Positions 34,558 to 44,930 of a DNA stretch of 64,000 bases are shown here, piece after piece. Within the stretch, counting starts at the first letter, position 1; each line of letters begins with the position of its first letter. A model generated the notes under the pieces. The model was not told the DNA's origin. It was given only the letters and a program-made list of their open reading frames with translations, and did no database searches. A program made the position numbers and the translations under genes. This DNA is from Branchiostoma floridae (taxonomy: Eukaryota > Chordata > Leptocardii > Amphioxiformes > Branchiostomatidae). Where the stretch lies: the NCBI RefSeq assembly GCF_000003815.2, contig NC_049986.1, positions 15,891,496 to 15,955,495 on the forward strand. Direction: 5' to 3'.

Positions 34558-34851
34558 TATATACAGTAAGGTTGAAAGTTTAGATTCCAGCTGTTGTCCC
34601 TTGTCTGACATGCTGCCAACTAGACAGGCTTGTGGTCCTATTATGACTCCGCATGGGAGATTACTCTCTAGCATGAGCAACAATGATTTCTAATTATAGT
34701 AATATATCCAATTTGCAAACAAAACCTACCAGTCTGAGCTTGAGCCTCCAGGGTCTTGAAGCAAAGACAAAAGTTAACGAGAACAAACCTAGACATGACA
34801 CCGGGGATATCCACCAAACAGGTCTACAGATCAGACTGGAACTTGGCCAAC

Positions 34852-35070
34852 ACGGCTGTCTCCAGGACCCATCCCCTCGTCCTGGGACTGTAACTTGCTT
34901 ATTGGGACAGACACAAATTTCACCCCATCCGTCCCAAAAATTTGAACTTCAAAACACAAAATTAATGAAAATGTGTTTTCATATCAAGCTAAAAATGCCA
35001 GGTTTTAAGCTTGAAAATCAATAACAAGGGCTCACAAACGATAAGTTGGACGGAAAAAATTTAAATCTGT
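34852..35070. repeat. Truncated copy of the GGCTGTCTCCAGGACC hAT-type family
   Basis: CACGGCTGTCTCCAGGACCC followed by GTCCTGGGAC, CATCCGTCCCAAAAATTTG and AACAAGGGCTCACAAACG matches blocks of the 28571-30300 element and its host copy. The right end is missing. Confidence 0.55.
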
Positions 35071-35230
35071 TTTAACTTAGACAGACTTGTCGGCCAAAGA
35101 TAACAATTGAAGTGTCGTCAGTATACCTATATACAGGAAGATCACTGATTCTTGAAGAGGAGGAAAGTTTTCTGCTTATTATGTAAGCCCTTAAGCAGAA
35201 TGGGAGTCATAAAATTACATTTGTACATCA

Positions 35231-35450
35231 CAACTCAAATGGCCGTGTGAGATGCTAGCAGACACAAGATCAAGAAGAGGTTACAGGTTCGATTCCGAGC
35301 ATTCCTGGCTACATGTTGTCTCCTTGAGAAAGGCACCTTACGTGACTTTCCTCACTCCGCCCAGGTGTAAAGATGGGTACCTGACTTCAGTTGGTAAAAA
35401 GGCCGTAGAAGAGGAGGGATGGACTCCCGCTCCCAATACTGTGTCCTAGA
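35231..35450 (+). mobile_element. tRNA-headed SINE of a second family
   Basis: A canonical B box GGTTCGATTCC (35286-35296) follows an A-box-like TGGCCGTGTGAGATGC. The body TCCTTGAGAAAGGCACCTTA, TTTCCTCACTCCGCCCAGGT and GGGTACCTGACTTCAG is the kind of conserved central block seen in many invertebrate SINEs. The right side runs up to the 9-bp-duplication foldback at 35467. Confidence 0.65.
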
Positions 35451-35466
35451 AACACTGCTCCTGTGT

Positions 35467-35700
35467 TAGCCTGGTATCCAGCCGTAATTATAGCTCCCGA
35501 GTCTCTTCTCTCCTCTTCGCAAGAGAAGAGACTCGGGAGCTATAATTACGGCTGGATACCAGGGTACTCCGGGGTCGGATTCCAAATCGGNNNNNNNNNN
35601 NNNNNNNNNNNNNNNNNNNNNNNNNNNNNNNNNNNNNNNNNNNNNNNNNNNNNNNNNNNNNNNNNNNNNNNNNNNNNNNNNNNNNNNNNNTACCAGGCTA
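35467..35700. mobile_element. Foldback MITE with 9-bp duplication, interrupted by assembly gap
   Basis: The ends are TAGCCTGGTA and TACCAGGCTA. CTCCTGTGT flanks both sides (35458-35466, 35701-35709). Inside is a perfect palindrome with 41-bp arms (35471-35511, 35522-35562) and a 10-bp loop. This is followed by 28 bp and then 100 N (35591-35690). True length is unknown. Confidence 0.8.
35591..35690. other. Assembly gap 1 (100 N)
   Basis: Exactly 100 undetermined bases, the conventional size for a gap of unknown length. It lies within a foldback element. Confidence 0.99.
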
Positions 35701-35899
35701 CTCCTGTGTCTGACCTCAAAAAGGCAATGGGACCACCTTTACCCTTTTACATCAGGGTTTCAAACATCTTCAACCCACAATTCCATTTGCAACAACTTGC
35801 CATGCAATGCAGCTACAAGCTCTGTATTATAAGTCACGAAGAGTTGAAAGCTGATGGTTATAATTACATGCAAATGATACATATCCTCCAGTAACATGT

Positions 35900-37200
35900 G
35901 TGTCTCGTGAACAGCACTTCTCTAACAGCTTTTGTGACAGACTCCTTGGCAGACTGTATTCATTGTGTACATACCCCCCGGTAAGTATGAAAGTACAACT
36001 TTGTATCTAGTATGAAGCCAGGATAACCGCATTTTGGCACAATGCACCAGATTCATAGGCATGCAGCATACAATGTAGCAGCAGCTGGTTATATTACACT
36101 TGACAACCTGTCACCTCATCTTACCTTTTCATCTCAACTTGCAAGCTTTCTTCCAATCTAATGAGGATGATCCCACAGTACATACTTGGTATTAACTTGG
36201 AGTCCCACTTCATGATACTCCTTTGGGGAATACAAATTTTTGAACATCTCAATTTCAGGTTGATAACTCTGGTACTTGAACGCATGACTATTTCTTGTTC
36301 TTTTGCACAGGCAAATGAAAAAGTTATGAGTCTAGGCGACTACATAACCACCTAAGACTTTCTAAGTCTAAGTCTAAGTACTATCTAATACTATGATATA
36401 CTCTAAAACTCAAAACAAGCACCATATCCATTGTTCTTACACAACTTGCGCATGATCTTTTAAACTTTTCAAACACTGCTGACGTTCCAACAAGAGCATA
36501 TTGGATGCCCCTAGACATGGATGAAGGCATACACCACAAAGAAAAGGACTTCGGCAAAGACGTCCAAACGCCTGTCTGGCGGGAACGCTGATCTCTGCAG
36601 TAATAACAAGGCTTAGCTCTGTCCTCCCACATTAAGATAACCAGAGCACATCCGACCGCAGACTTCCAGGGAGGATTTCGAAATGTAGCGTCTCAAATCT
36701 TACCCGAGCTCTGAACATCCATTTCAAGATGACTGAGTAGCATACATAAGAGGAACAAAACCCTTTTACACTAATTCATATTCAGAGTCCTCTTTGTTTT
36801 CATGTATATATCATAAGACAACTACATGTACCTCAAATGCAGCTGCAGAAAAAGAAATTGCTGTCTTCTCAGGAAGCCAGGAACACAATTAACTAGATTG
36901 AAATGAAGCCAGAAAAATTACCTAGATTCCAACTTTAGAATCACCCCTGCAGATGATATCATTCCTGTGTCATCCTCACTCAGAAAGCCCTTTCATCATT
37001 ATGTGAATGAAGTGCTGTTTACTAGGATACCTGTGCTTCAAAAGATCATCACATGCAGGCTTACATAATGCTTCTTAATGACAGTAACATTAAAAAGAAA
37101 CATGTGAACATTCCAAATTCAGAACAAGAGTTCATGACACGGACATTTAAATGTATACATGTACGTGTGCACTGATCACTTTGCACATTCTGTCACTGTC
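35900..37200. other. Anonymous DNA between gap 1 and LINE scrap
   Basis: A CTAAGT run lies at 36360-36380. No gene or inverted repeat seen. Confidence 0.5.
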
Positions 37201-37204
37201 ATTC

Positions 37205-37545
37205 TAAGGTGGTTCCGTCATGTATAAGGAGACCACCAATACATTGGTCCACAAAGCCTACTACCAGGAGTTTCAAAACCCAAGGCCTTGGGGAAAACCA
37301 CCGAAGCGCTGGAAAGACCAAATAATTAGAACAAAATTAACGAAGGACACTGAAATGAGTGTGCATTGAATGTACATGAGGAGAAGACCTCGATAAGCAG
37401 GGTCTGCTTTCCGTCTCATCCTCTCTAAAGAAATGTGAATTAAAAAAAAAAAGAGTGTGCGGAAGTCTGCGGAAACAAGTACAAAGGACCATGCAACTTG
37501 GAGAGCCCTGATGGAGAGAAGTAAGGGGCCAGTCTCTGGCCTAAG
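37205..37545 (+). pseudogene. LINE C-terminal fragment of a second type, broken
   Basis: In one frame AGGTGGTTCCGTCATGTA reads RWFRHV, then after a frameshift ETTNTLVHKAYYQEFQ, PRPWGKPPKRWKDQII and KLTKDTEMS. After unrelated A-rich sequence the frame gives DHATWRALMERSKG near 37487-37531. The order 'WFGHV...GRPPKRWKDQI...A.DR..WR' is the familiar tail of another group of invertebrate endonuclease/reverse-transcriptase LINEs. The copy is split by at least one frameshift, two stops and an insertion carrying an A-run. The minus-strand ORFs over this stretch are shadows. Confidence 0.6.
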
Positions 37546-37690
37546 CACTTAGGCAGGTAGTCAGGCATTCTGTCACTCTGCTGTGAACATGACTAGTATA
37601 TGAAAAACTTTGAAAATACAAACAGACAAAAACAATCACCTCCCTGTGAAATGGTAGTGTCTTCCATGGACCGTGACCAAGACTGTCAGC

Positions 37691-38023
37691 CAGGGTTGTA
37701 GCTGAAATCATTTTCCGTCCCCTCGATTTTAAATCTTATCCAGTGTTCCTAGGAAGCGTGTCTGAGGGCATGCTCCCTCGAAAATTTCTAAATCTAGACC
37801 TTCTGAAGTGCTAAATCCTGCATTTTGAGGCGTAAATTTTGCTGGTAGACTAAGCTGTTCAATGGCATCTGTTTTGGTCAAGAATTACACAGGGGAGACA
37901 GTTATTTCATATCTTTACATATCAATTTTTGTTTGTCAGAGAATGGAATGGGCAAAACTTTTTTCGTCCCCAGCTGCAAAATTCCTTCAAATGACGGAAG
38001 GATGGGTGCTGGCTACAACTCTG
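37691..38023. mobile_element. 333-bp hAT-type MITE with CAGGGTTGTAGC ends
   Basis: It starts CAGGGTTGTAGCTG and ends GGCTACAACTCTG. Flanks CTGTCAGC (37683-37690) and CAGTCAGC (38024-38031) agree at 7 of 8 positions. TTTTCCGTCCCC near the left is mirrored by GACGGAAGG near the right. No coding capacity. Confidence 0.75.
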
Positions 38024-38149
38024 CAGTCAGCACTAGTCCTACTACTAGTACTACCTGTGAACTGGACTTTCTGCTATTCTGTCTGGGAACCTTGACATCT
38101 CTAACGTCCAGAATCATCCAAATTTTGACGAGGGCACTAATTGGCCCCT

Positions 38150-38315
38150 ACACATCAGCGAATAAAGGAATGGATTCAAGCACTCGCTCGAACAAGTATT
38201 CCAACACTCAAAACGTCCTCCATCCGCTTGTGGGAGGCCTGTTGTCATCAATCGAGTGCTCTAGAACCCATTCCTTAAAGGCCTAATTCGCTCATTAACT
38301 GACATCACCACCAAA
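38150..38315. repeat. Foldback repeat, GCTCATTAACTGAC family, copy 1
   Basis: AAGGAATGGATTC and AAGCACTCG on the left mirror CGAGTGCTCTAGAACCCATT on the right. AATTCGCTCATTAACTGAC with ATCACCACCAAAAG recurs at about 58764 and 58976. Confidence 0.6.
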
Positions 38316-38970
38316 AGGTTTGAAAGCGCACGTTCTGACCAGTAGCAGAAGTGAACTGAGAGCAAATCATAACCCAGATGGTACCAAGGTTAGCTACAAT
38401 GGTAAGAGTGCATCCAAGATAACATATCCAGAGTCAATATTACCTAACAGTATTCATATCCATATATCGTATGGCAAATACCGGTCAGACCTTTCAGAAT
38501 CAGATGACTATCGAAAGACAAACTTTCACACAAAGGGTATTTTCTGAAATGTCTGTTTCCCAAGTTGCTTGAGTAATTGCTATTTGGCATATCTTATTTC
38601 CTGGATGTCTAACCTTCATCCACATCCTCATATATCACACATACACCTGTTCTAATAAAGAACATCACACCATCATCGTTTATGCTTGCTGTCGTTTTCC
38701 TAGTTTTGCTTTTGTCTGGGGCCAGCTTGAAAGCTCTCTCACGCAGGCATACATTTTTGCAAACCAGACAAAACCAAAGCTTTCATGGGTGCATGTTTAA
38801 TCTTCTTCGACACCTTTCATGTCTATGTTGAGCCCTAAGGAGACCCTGCGTCTAGACGCGAAGGAAAATTAAATTGCTGACAAAATGGCGGAGCCTCTTA
38901 GTGCAAGCAGTTTTCATCCATCTGCATTAAACTCCTTCTGTTGCATCAAACTAAGTGTTAGTTTCCCATA

Positions 38971-39149
38971 TACTGTAAATGCATTTAAGTTGGCGGGGAT
39001 TTAATTTCGCGATAGCAGGAAAAAGGACTGTTTGTGGTGGTTTTAAGTTCGCAGTAGCACCATGCAGCACTGTAGTCCCTTACGAAAGTCACCATGCAAT
39101 GTTTGCAGTGTCAAGACCACCTAACTTAAACGGTAATGCATGTTAGTAA
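38971..39149. mobile_element. TA-flanked MITE, CTGTAAATGCA family, copy 4 (decayed right end)
   Basis: The left end TACTGTAAATGCATTTAAG is intact. The right end is scrambled (GGTAATGCATGTTAGTA). Orientation is as in copy 2. Confidence 0.65.
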
Positions 39150-39424
39150 ACTTGGTGACAGGCACAAACCACCTTCACAGCATTACAGGATGAGTTAGGG
39201 AGGCAACCTGACTTGATCTGTAAGACTAAGAGGGCCGAGCTAGCTGGTTTAACAATCATTATGGGAACTGCTATTTGAATTTTTCATGTCTTCCAAGGCG
39301 TCAGCCATTTTAAGGGCTTGGAATCCAACCCATGGTCATAGTTTCTTCCAAGCAATCAAGCAATACTAATGTTGTGGTGCTACTTTTGTAAAACATATAC
39401 ATTTACAAGTATTGTGGGTAAATG

Positions 39425-39541
39425 TACTCTCCAAGCAGAGGTCGTAAACTTTTCCTTATATGCCATATCTTTTTATCAGCAAATAGACGGCATATAAGAA
39501 AAAGGTCACAATTTTCCCCACCAACCTCTGCTTGCAGAGTA
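39425..39541. mobile_element. Foldback MITE, TACTCTCCAAGCAGAGGT family, copy 1
   Basis: TACTCTCCAAGCAGAGGT is mirrored by ACCTCTGCTTGCAGAGTA. Flanks GGTAAATG and GGAAAATG agree at 7 of 8 positions. The interior has TTTCCTTATATGCC / GGCATATAAGAAAA mirrors. Confidence 0.8.
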
Positions 39542-39895
39542 GGAAAATGAAGAAAACATCAAATTTGATGTTGCCTATAGTAATTTGTTCCATATCAAGT
39601 TGTAAAGACTGACAATAGCATTTTGCACACGGAACAAGACACCTTCATATTTTCCTGTCACCTTAAGTGCAAAAAACACTTTGCAAAAATTGCAACAAAT
39701 TGACATTGCACAAGCTTTTTGTTCATAGCTCAAAGAAAAAAAAACTCCCATTGTTTAGACAAGGTCAGCCCTAAAAGGCTACAGCAATAAATCAAAACGC
39801 CTTTCAAGAAATATAAAATATTAATATCATATGCAACTCAGTTATCAACTTATCTACCACGACTACCACACAGTATAGGAGCAGGACTGCAATGT

Positions 39896-40442
39896 CAGGG
39901 TTCGAAATACACATACTTAACTTGCAATTTGCACATAATTTTTGAGATTTGCATGTAAAAATGTTCTGAACTTGCAATCTTGCATGTAGAAAATACATGG
40001 CTTATACAAAATACTGAGGAATTAGACACCCTACACTTAGACAGAACGACAAATGGACATCTTTCTTTTTCCTTCCTTGTTTTTGCCGGTAACTCTCTCC
40101 AGTAGCTTCACTAGATGTGATGAAAATTTGCTGATACAAGCTACTGTAGCCAACTTTCGTCAGTAGGTGTTATAAATAATCAAATTCGGTTTTGCTGCAA
40201 ACTTACTTGTTGATTATGTGAATATCTTTCCAAAATTTCAAGTTCTGTCTATATTTTTATGCGCAGATTTCTGTTCGTCAAAAGTGACGGAATGGTTGCT
40301 GCTCAGAACGGAATGATGGATGTTGGCAAGAACATTGCAGTATAGACTAGTTGTATTTTGCATGTAAATTTTTCAAATTGCACGTAAAATTTTTGCCAAC
40401 TTGCAATTTTGCATGTAGCAAAAAAAAGTATTTCGATCCCTG
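39896..40442. mobile_element. TIR element with CAGGGTTCGAAAT ends and TTGCAATTTGCA interior
   Basis: The left end CAGGGTTCGAAATAC and right end GTATTTCGATCCCTG are near-perfect mirrors. AATGT lies outside both ends. The interior near both ends has ACTTGCAATTT and TTGCATGTA instead of GTGCACC. It is a third subtype of the same terminal family. Confidence 0.75.
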
Positions 40443-40599
40443 AATGTGATAACTTAGCTTCATGAACAATCATGTACATTTGTATTTCAAAATCTGTCAT
40501 CATAACATCAAATGAAAACTAATTTTTTTACAATTCATTCTTCATCTCATACCATGAGTTATACACTTAGGTTGCAACCATTTTGACCATTCATGTGGC

Positions 40600-43500
40600 G
40601 CTTTTAGGGGCTGCCACGATTTCTTTCGTGTCCCCTAACTTGATGATTTTTAGTTGTTTGCTTATGTGTTTTAAGTTACTTTATGACCACACAAGCGTGT
40701 AAAGTACTGCTGAAGATGCTGGCAACTTGTTTGGATTGACTTTTACGTGCGACAGGCTGTTTTTGTGGTGATTCCTCGGACCTTTTCTGTGAACTGTTCA
40801 CGACGAATCATCATGGCGTCGCTCAGGACCTACAGCGCTCTCTTTCTACGTGCCTGCCGGACTGCAACTAAGCCCCTGCTGCCCCAAGAGAAGGCAACAC
40901 TGAGGGAGGTAGGCATTCTCAAGTCACTGGGTAGGCCTAGAGGCAGTAAAGGCGGAATACATCGCATAAGGAAAATTGAAACTGTTGTTGGGAACAGGCC
41001 ATCTTCTCTGTTATGCAAATCTCATGTGCCGACTGTGGAATGCTCTGATGTGAAATGCCCTGTCCTGACTCGAATTCCTTTAACTCACCCGGCTAAGCCA
41101 AAACCATGTCTTCCTGGATTTCTGCTCACAAATGTTCGTGCTCTGCGCCACAAGACTGATGAGCTCCACACCGTGTCCTGTATGAATAACGCGAGTATTG
41201 TGGCAGTCACGGAAACATGGCTGAAGGAAGACATTCCTGACGCGGTAATTGCGTTACCAGGATACGATGTTTACAGAAGGGACCGGGCAGCACGTCGAGG
41301 CGGCGGGGTGGCTATGTACATTCGTTCTGAGCTCCAGTGTAAGCGACTAGCGGAACTGGATCACGATGACCATGAAGCATTATGGATGTGGGTAAGGCCA
41401 AGTCGTCTCCCCCGTGGTTTGAACTCTCTGATCGTCGGTACTCTCTATATCCCACCGAAGTCATCAGACTCATCCAGGCCAGACACTGAGGTCTCGGAAT
41501 ACCTAGGACACTGTCTCGATCACATCGAGCGCAACTTCGCACAATCAGGTATAGTGATCCTTGGAGACACCAACAGGTATAAATGCCAATCCCTGTGCTC
41601 GAGGTTCAGCTTGAAACAAGTAGTCACCCAAGCCACTAGAGGTGTTAACCAGCTTGACTCTATTTACACTAACATTAAGTGTTTGTACCCTGCACCTGTT
41701 CATCTTCCGCCGATTGGTACCTCAGATCACCAGTCCATTCTACTGCCTGCTGGTTCATGGCCATACACGCGTCCCAAGCACATCACGCGGAGGCAGTGTA
41801 ATCCTGAAGCGATGAGGAGGTTAGGGTTACTGATGAACACAACTGATTTTGCACCTGTCTTCCAGACCACAGAGCCTTCCAGAAAGGTGGCAGTTCTGAC
41901 AACCATGCTAAAAGGACTACTTGACAAAGCTGTACCTGTTAAGAAAGTCAAGATTTCCACCGCTGATAAACCATGGATGACTGTGAGGATTAAGGAGTTG
42001 CTTGCAGAGAGACAACAGGCATTCCGCTCCGGAAACGTTGCTCTGTACTCCAAGTTAAGGAATTCTGTGGCCAAGCATATCAAGAAAGCAAAACGGGAGT
42101 ACTATGAAAGAGAAGTAGCTAACTTGAGGCACTCCAGCCCAAGACACTGGTTCAAGTCCATCAAGTCCCTTATGGGAAAGGACTCTGTTAAGGAGGATGT
42201 CTCCAATCCTAACATCACCGTGACACAAAATGAATGTGACATGCTTGCAGAGCATTTCGGGTCTGTGTGGAGTGAAGTGTCCCGTACTGTTCCAACGCTG
42301 GCTGATGTCGAGCACAAGCTCTCGCATGATACACCCACACCGTTCAGTATTGGTCAGGTTAAGGCCAGACTGCGCAGACTCAATGGGAGGAAAGCCGCTG
42401 GGCCAGACCTCATTCCTTCCTGGTTACTAAAGCAGTATCATGAAGAACTTGGTCCTGTTTTATGTGACGTCTTCAATTCTTGTCTTCAGAACTCCGCCTT
42501 TCCGCAGCAATGGAAAGAGGCTGTAGTCACGGCAGTGCCTAAGAAACAACGACCACAGTTCCCATCGGAATACCGACAAATTTCGTTAGTCAGCTGCGTC
42601 GGGAAAGTGTATGAAGGGCTGCTCCGTGATGCTTTGCTACAGGACACTACCAGTAGCCTCGCACCGTCTCAACATGGCTTCCTGTCAAGAAGATCTACGG
42701 TTACTGCGTTGATACACATCCTCCAAACGTGGCACGAAGCGTTAAACAGTAACCCGAAGTTGGACGTTCATGCTGTGTTCGTTGATTTTTCCCGTGCATT
42801 TGATACCATCAGTCATAGTCAACTGCTCATGTGCCTAGCTGACATGGGTATCAGGCGGTCCTTATGGATGAGCATCAGCAGCTATCTGGAAGGACGTACA
42901 CAGAAGGTAAAGTGGGGTCCCTGTGTATCTAAGTCCCACGACGTCCTCGCGGGTGTTCCACAGGGTGGTATTCTATCACCAACACTTTTCGTCATCTGTA
43001 TAAATACCTTGGATGCAAGGTTGCCAAGGCCCATTGTTCCTGTCAAATATGCGGACGATCTGACAACCTCTGAAATGCTAATGGCGTCACTTCCCGGTCA
43101 AACGCAGAAGGCACTTGACTCCATTGTTGAATGGGGGGAGGACTACTCTCTCAAGGTAAACGGGAAAAAGACAATGGACATGGTTATCAGCGCAAGGAAG
43201 GAGGTAAACATTCCTGTCCCTCCTCATCCGACAATATCCGGACATGTGATTCAGAGGACTACGTCTTTCAAACTACTTGGAGTACACATCACTGCCAACC
43301 TTACCTGGGATGAACACGTTCATTTCATGTTGACGAAGTCCCGTCCACGTGTGTATTACCTTGCAGCAGCAAAGAAGGCTGGTCTCCCTACTGATGTCTT
43401 GCTCCAGATTTACCTAACATTCCTACGCCCCTTACTGGAGTATGCCAGTCCGGCGTGGGGAGGACTGCCGAAACACCTGTCAGACAAGCTAGAAGCCATG

Positions 43501-43937
43501 CAGAGGCGCTGTCTTAGAATCATTGGTATCCCATCTGACTCTCTGCCCTCACTATCAGACAGACGGGACGCAGCGACGCTGAAGACTCTACAAGACATAC
43601 TGCGGGACAGTAGCTCTCCGCTGAGGGAGTTCTTTACTTCACCTCAGGACAGTTCATACAGTCTTCGTCGGGAAGCCCGATACAGGGCATCTAGAAGTAA
43701 AACGAAGCGACATGAGATGTCATTTGCACCCCGCTCTGTACGATTGCTGTACGAAAGTGCTAGATGATCGGTAAAGAATGTTGATTCTGTCATGTATATT
43801 TTCTTAATCCGATTGCTGTCTAATTTTAAATGTTGTAAATGTATTAATGTTTTAAAGTTGATTCTGTGACTGATGACGTATTTCATGTGTATATACATGC
43901 CAAGTCATCCAGGAATAAAGCTGAATCTGAATCTGAA
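40600..43937 (+). mobile_element. Apparently full-length single-ORF LINE (non-LTR retrotransposon), CR1/L2-like group of the jockey superfamily
   Basis: The unit consists of about 0.2 kb of leader, one long ORF, a 170-bp 3' UTR and a short tandem tail (CTGAAT repeated almost three times, 43921-43937) just after an AATAAA-like GGAATAAAG. Short 3' tandem tails instead of long poly(A) are usual for CR1/L2-type LINEs. Elements of this kind copy themselves by nicking chromosomal DNA with their endonuclease and reverse-transcribing their RNA at the nick. No separate ORF1 was found upstream, so the element is either single-ORF or lacks its 5' part. The 5' border is a guess from where leader-like sequence starts. 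Clade assignment within the jockey superfamily is inferred from motif spacing and the lack of an RNase H domain. Confidence 0.85.
40813..43767 (+). CDS. LINE polyprotein: AP-type endonuclease plus reverse transcriptase (984 aa, intact)
   Basis: The ATG at 40813 is chosen because it has A at -3 and G at +4. The frame is open 22 codons further upstream but has no earlier ATG, only a GTG. Residues 1-100 are basic and unassigned. The endonuclease spans about 105-310 and shows its catalytic set: Asn107 (TNVRAL), Glu134 (VTETWL), Asp252 and Asn254 (GDTN) and the SDH triad 304-306. The reverse transcriptase follows at about 490-850: motif A VFVDFSRAFD (Asp658), motif B GVPQGGILSP (714-723), motif C YADD (746-749), then KLLGVHI and the thumb-like LRPLLEYASPAWG. 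There is no RNase H and no C-terminal zinc knuckle. No stop or frameshift interrupts the frame, which suggests a young copy. One oddity is EYRQISL at 586-592, where families of this type normally have YRPISL. The Pro-to-Gln change at 589 needs one base and could harm activity. Confidence 0.93.
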   Translation: MASLRTYSALFLRACRTATKPLLPQEKATLREVGILKSLGRPRGSKGGIHRIRKIETVVGNRPSSLLCKSHVPTVECSDVKCPVLTRIPLTHPAKPKPCLPGFLLTNVRALRHKTDELHTVSCMNNASIVAVTETWLKEDIPDAVIALPGYDVYRRDRAARRGGGVAMYIRSELQCKRLAELDHDDHEALWMWVRPSRLPRGLNSLIVGTLYIPPKSSDSSRPDTEVSEYLGHCLDHIERNFAQSGIVILGDTNRYKCQSLCSRFSLKQVVTQATRGVNQLDSIYTNIKCLYPAPVHLPPIGTSDHQSILLPAGSWPYTRPKHITRRQCNPEAMRRLGLLMNTTDFAPVFQTTEPSRKVAVLTTMLKGLLDKAVPVKKVKISTADKPWMTVRIKELLAERQQAFRSGNVALYSKLRNSVAKHIKKAKREYYEREVANLRHSSPRHWFKSIKSLMGKDSVKEDVSNPNITVTQNECDMLAEHFGSVWSEVSRTVPTLADVEHKLSHDTPTPFSIGQVKARLRRLNGRKAAGPDLIPSWLLKQYHEELGPVLCDVFNSCLQNSAFPQQWKEAVVTAVPKKQRPQFPSEYRQISLVSCVGKVYEGLLRDALLQDTTSSLAPSQHGFLSRRSTVTALIHILQTWHEALNSNPKLDVHAVFVDFSRAFDTISHSQLLMCLADMGIRRSLWMSISSYLEGRTQKVKWGPCVSKSHDVLAGVPQGGILSPTLFVICINTLDARLPRPIVPVKYADDLTTSEMLMASLPGQTQKALDSIVEWGEDYSLKVNGKKTMDMVISARKEVNIPVPPHPTISGHVIQRTTSFKLLGVHITANLTWDEHVHFMLTKSRPRVYYLAAAKKAGLPTDVLLQIYLTFLRPLLEYASPAWGGLPKHLSDKLEAMQRRCLRIIGIPSDSLPSLSDRRDAATLKTLQDILRDSSSPLREFFTSPQDSSYSLRREARYRASRSKTKRHEMSFAPRSVRLLYESAR

Positions 43938-44004
43938 ATGTTGGACCTCACAGTCTTACCATTCCAACCCAAGCACAAATTTTAAATACAAACCACAAAA
44001 AAGG

Positions 44005-44148
44005 TAGTCTGAGTACCATCCTCCATAGTGACCACTGGCTCAATACTTTCTCTTGCTAACTACATTGCTTGCTACATGTAACTACGTCCATGGTTAGCAA
44101 GCGAAAGCATTGAGCCAGTGGTCACTACAGAGGATAGTACTCTGGCTA
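44005..44148. mobile_element. 144-bp foldback MITE with 9-bp duplication
   Basis: TAGTCTGAGTACC and GTACTCTGGCTA form the ends. The arms continue with GTGACCACTGGCTCAA / TTGAGCCAGTGGTCAC. CAAAAAAGG flanks both sides (43996-44004, 44149-44157). The end sequence resembles that of 35467-35700 (TAGCCTGGTA), and both have 9-bp duplications. Confidence 0.85.
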
Positions 44149-44930
44149 CAAAAAAGGTGGCCAGAAATTTTACCTATTTGGCCACACCTAAAGGTGAGTA
44201 CTGATACAAACTGTCAAACTGGCACTTTCTCTACCTTCAAGTCTGTACTTGAAGCAATGAATATGAATCTATAAAGGGGGTATTCAACTAATAGAAATCC
44301 AAGGGGTTAATAAGTGGAGGAGGGATATTTTGCCTAATCATCAAACTTTGTACTTCACAATATCTTTTTTCGTAATTGAGCATCTTTTGGCTTCGAATCT
44401 TAATGGCTCAGAATCCTCAGAACAGGGCTCTAGCCAGCTCAAATTTTTTTTCTAATTGGGCTTCCTACAGTGATCCAAGTGTTGGAATTGTGCATGCTTC
44501 GTATACGTGCAATCAGAGTGGAAATGACACTTACCAGAGTCAAAGTTGGCCCAGCAGACAGTTGAATGACTGCCTGTTGAACTGTCACGACGTGCTCAAA
44601 TTACCCACACAATTTCAAACTGCACTACTCCGACTGGCAATTACGATGGTTCTGAGTGGCAATCACAGGACCTCCTGCAACAACACGATGTAAAAGAAAG
44701 TGTTAACAGAAGCTGCTGAAAGTGTTTCTACTGCCGGCGTACAGGGAAATGACTCCTGTCTACAAGGAATCGTAATATGTTTTATAGTCGAGGCACACTA
44801 GCCGTTTATGGCCACTGTAAGACTTACAAGAAGACTTTTCTAAGTGAAACTTTTTACCTCCATGAAAAATGGAGGAAATGTGTTTTGGGCGTATCTGTGA
44901 GTGTGTATATGTGTGCGTGTGTATGTATGC

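Noticed and set aside
38884-38970. AAAATGGCGGAGCC resembling a start codon in strong context
   Set aside because: The frame runs into the MITE at 38971 and has no good donor.
40747-40812. Upstream 22-codon extension of the LINE frame
   Set aside because: It begins with GTG, not a eukaryotic start. The ATG at 40813 has a good context.
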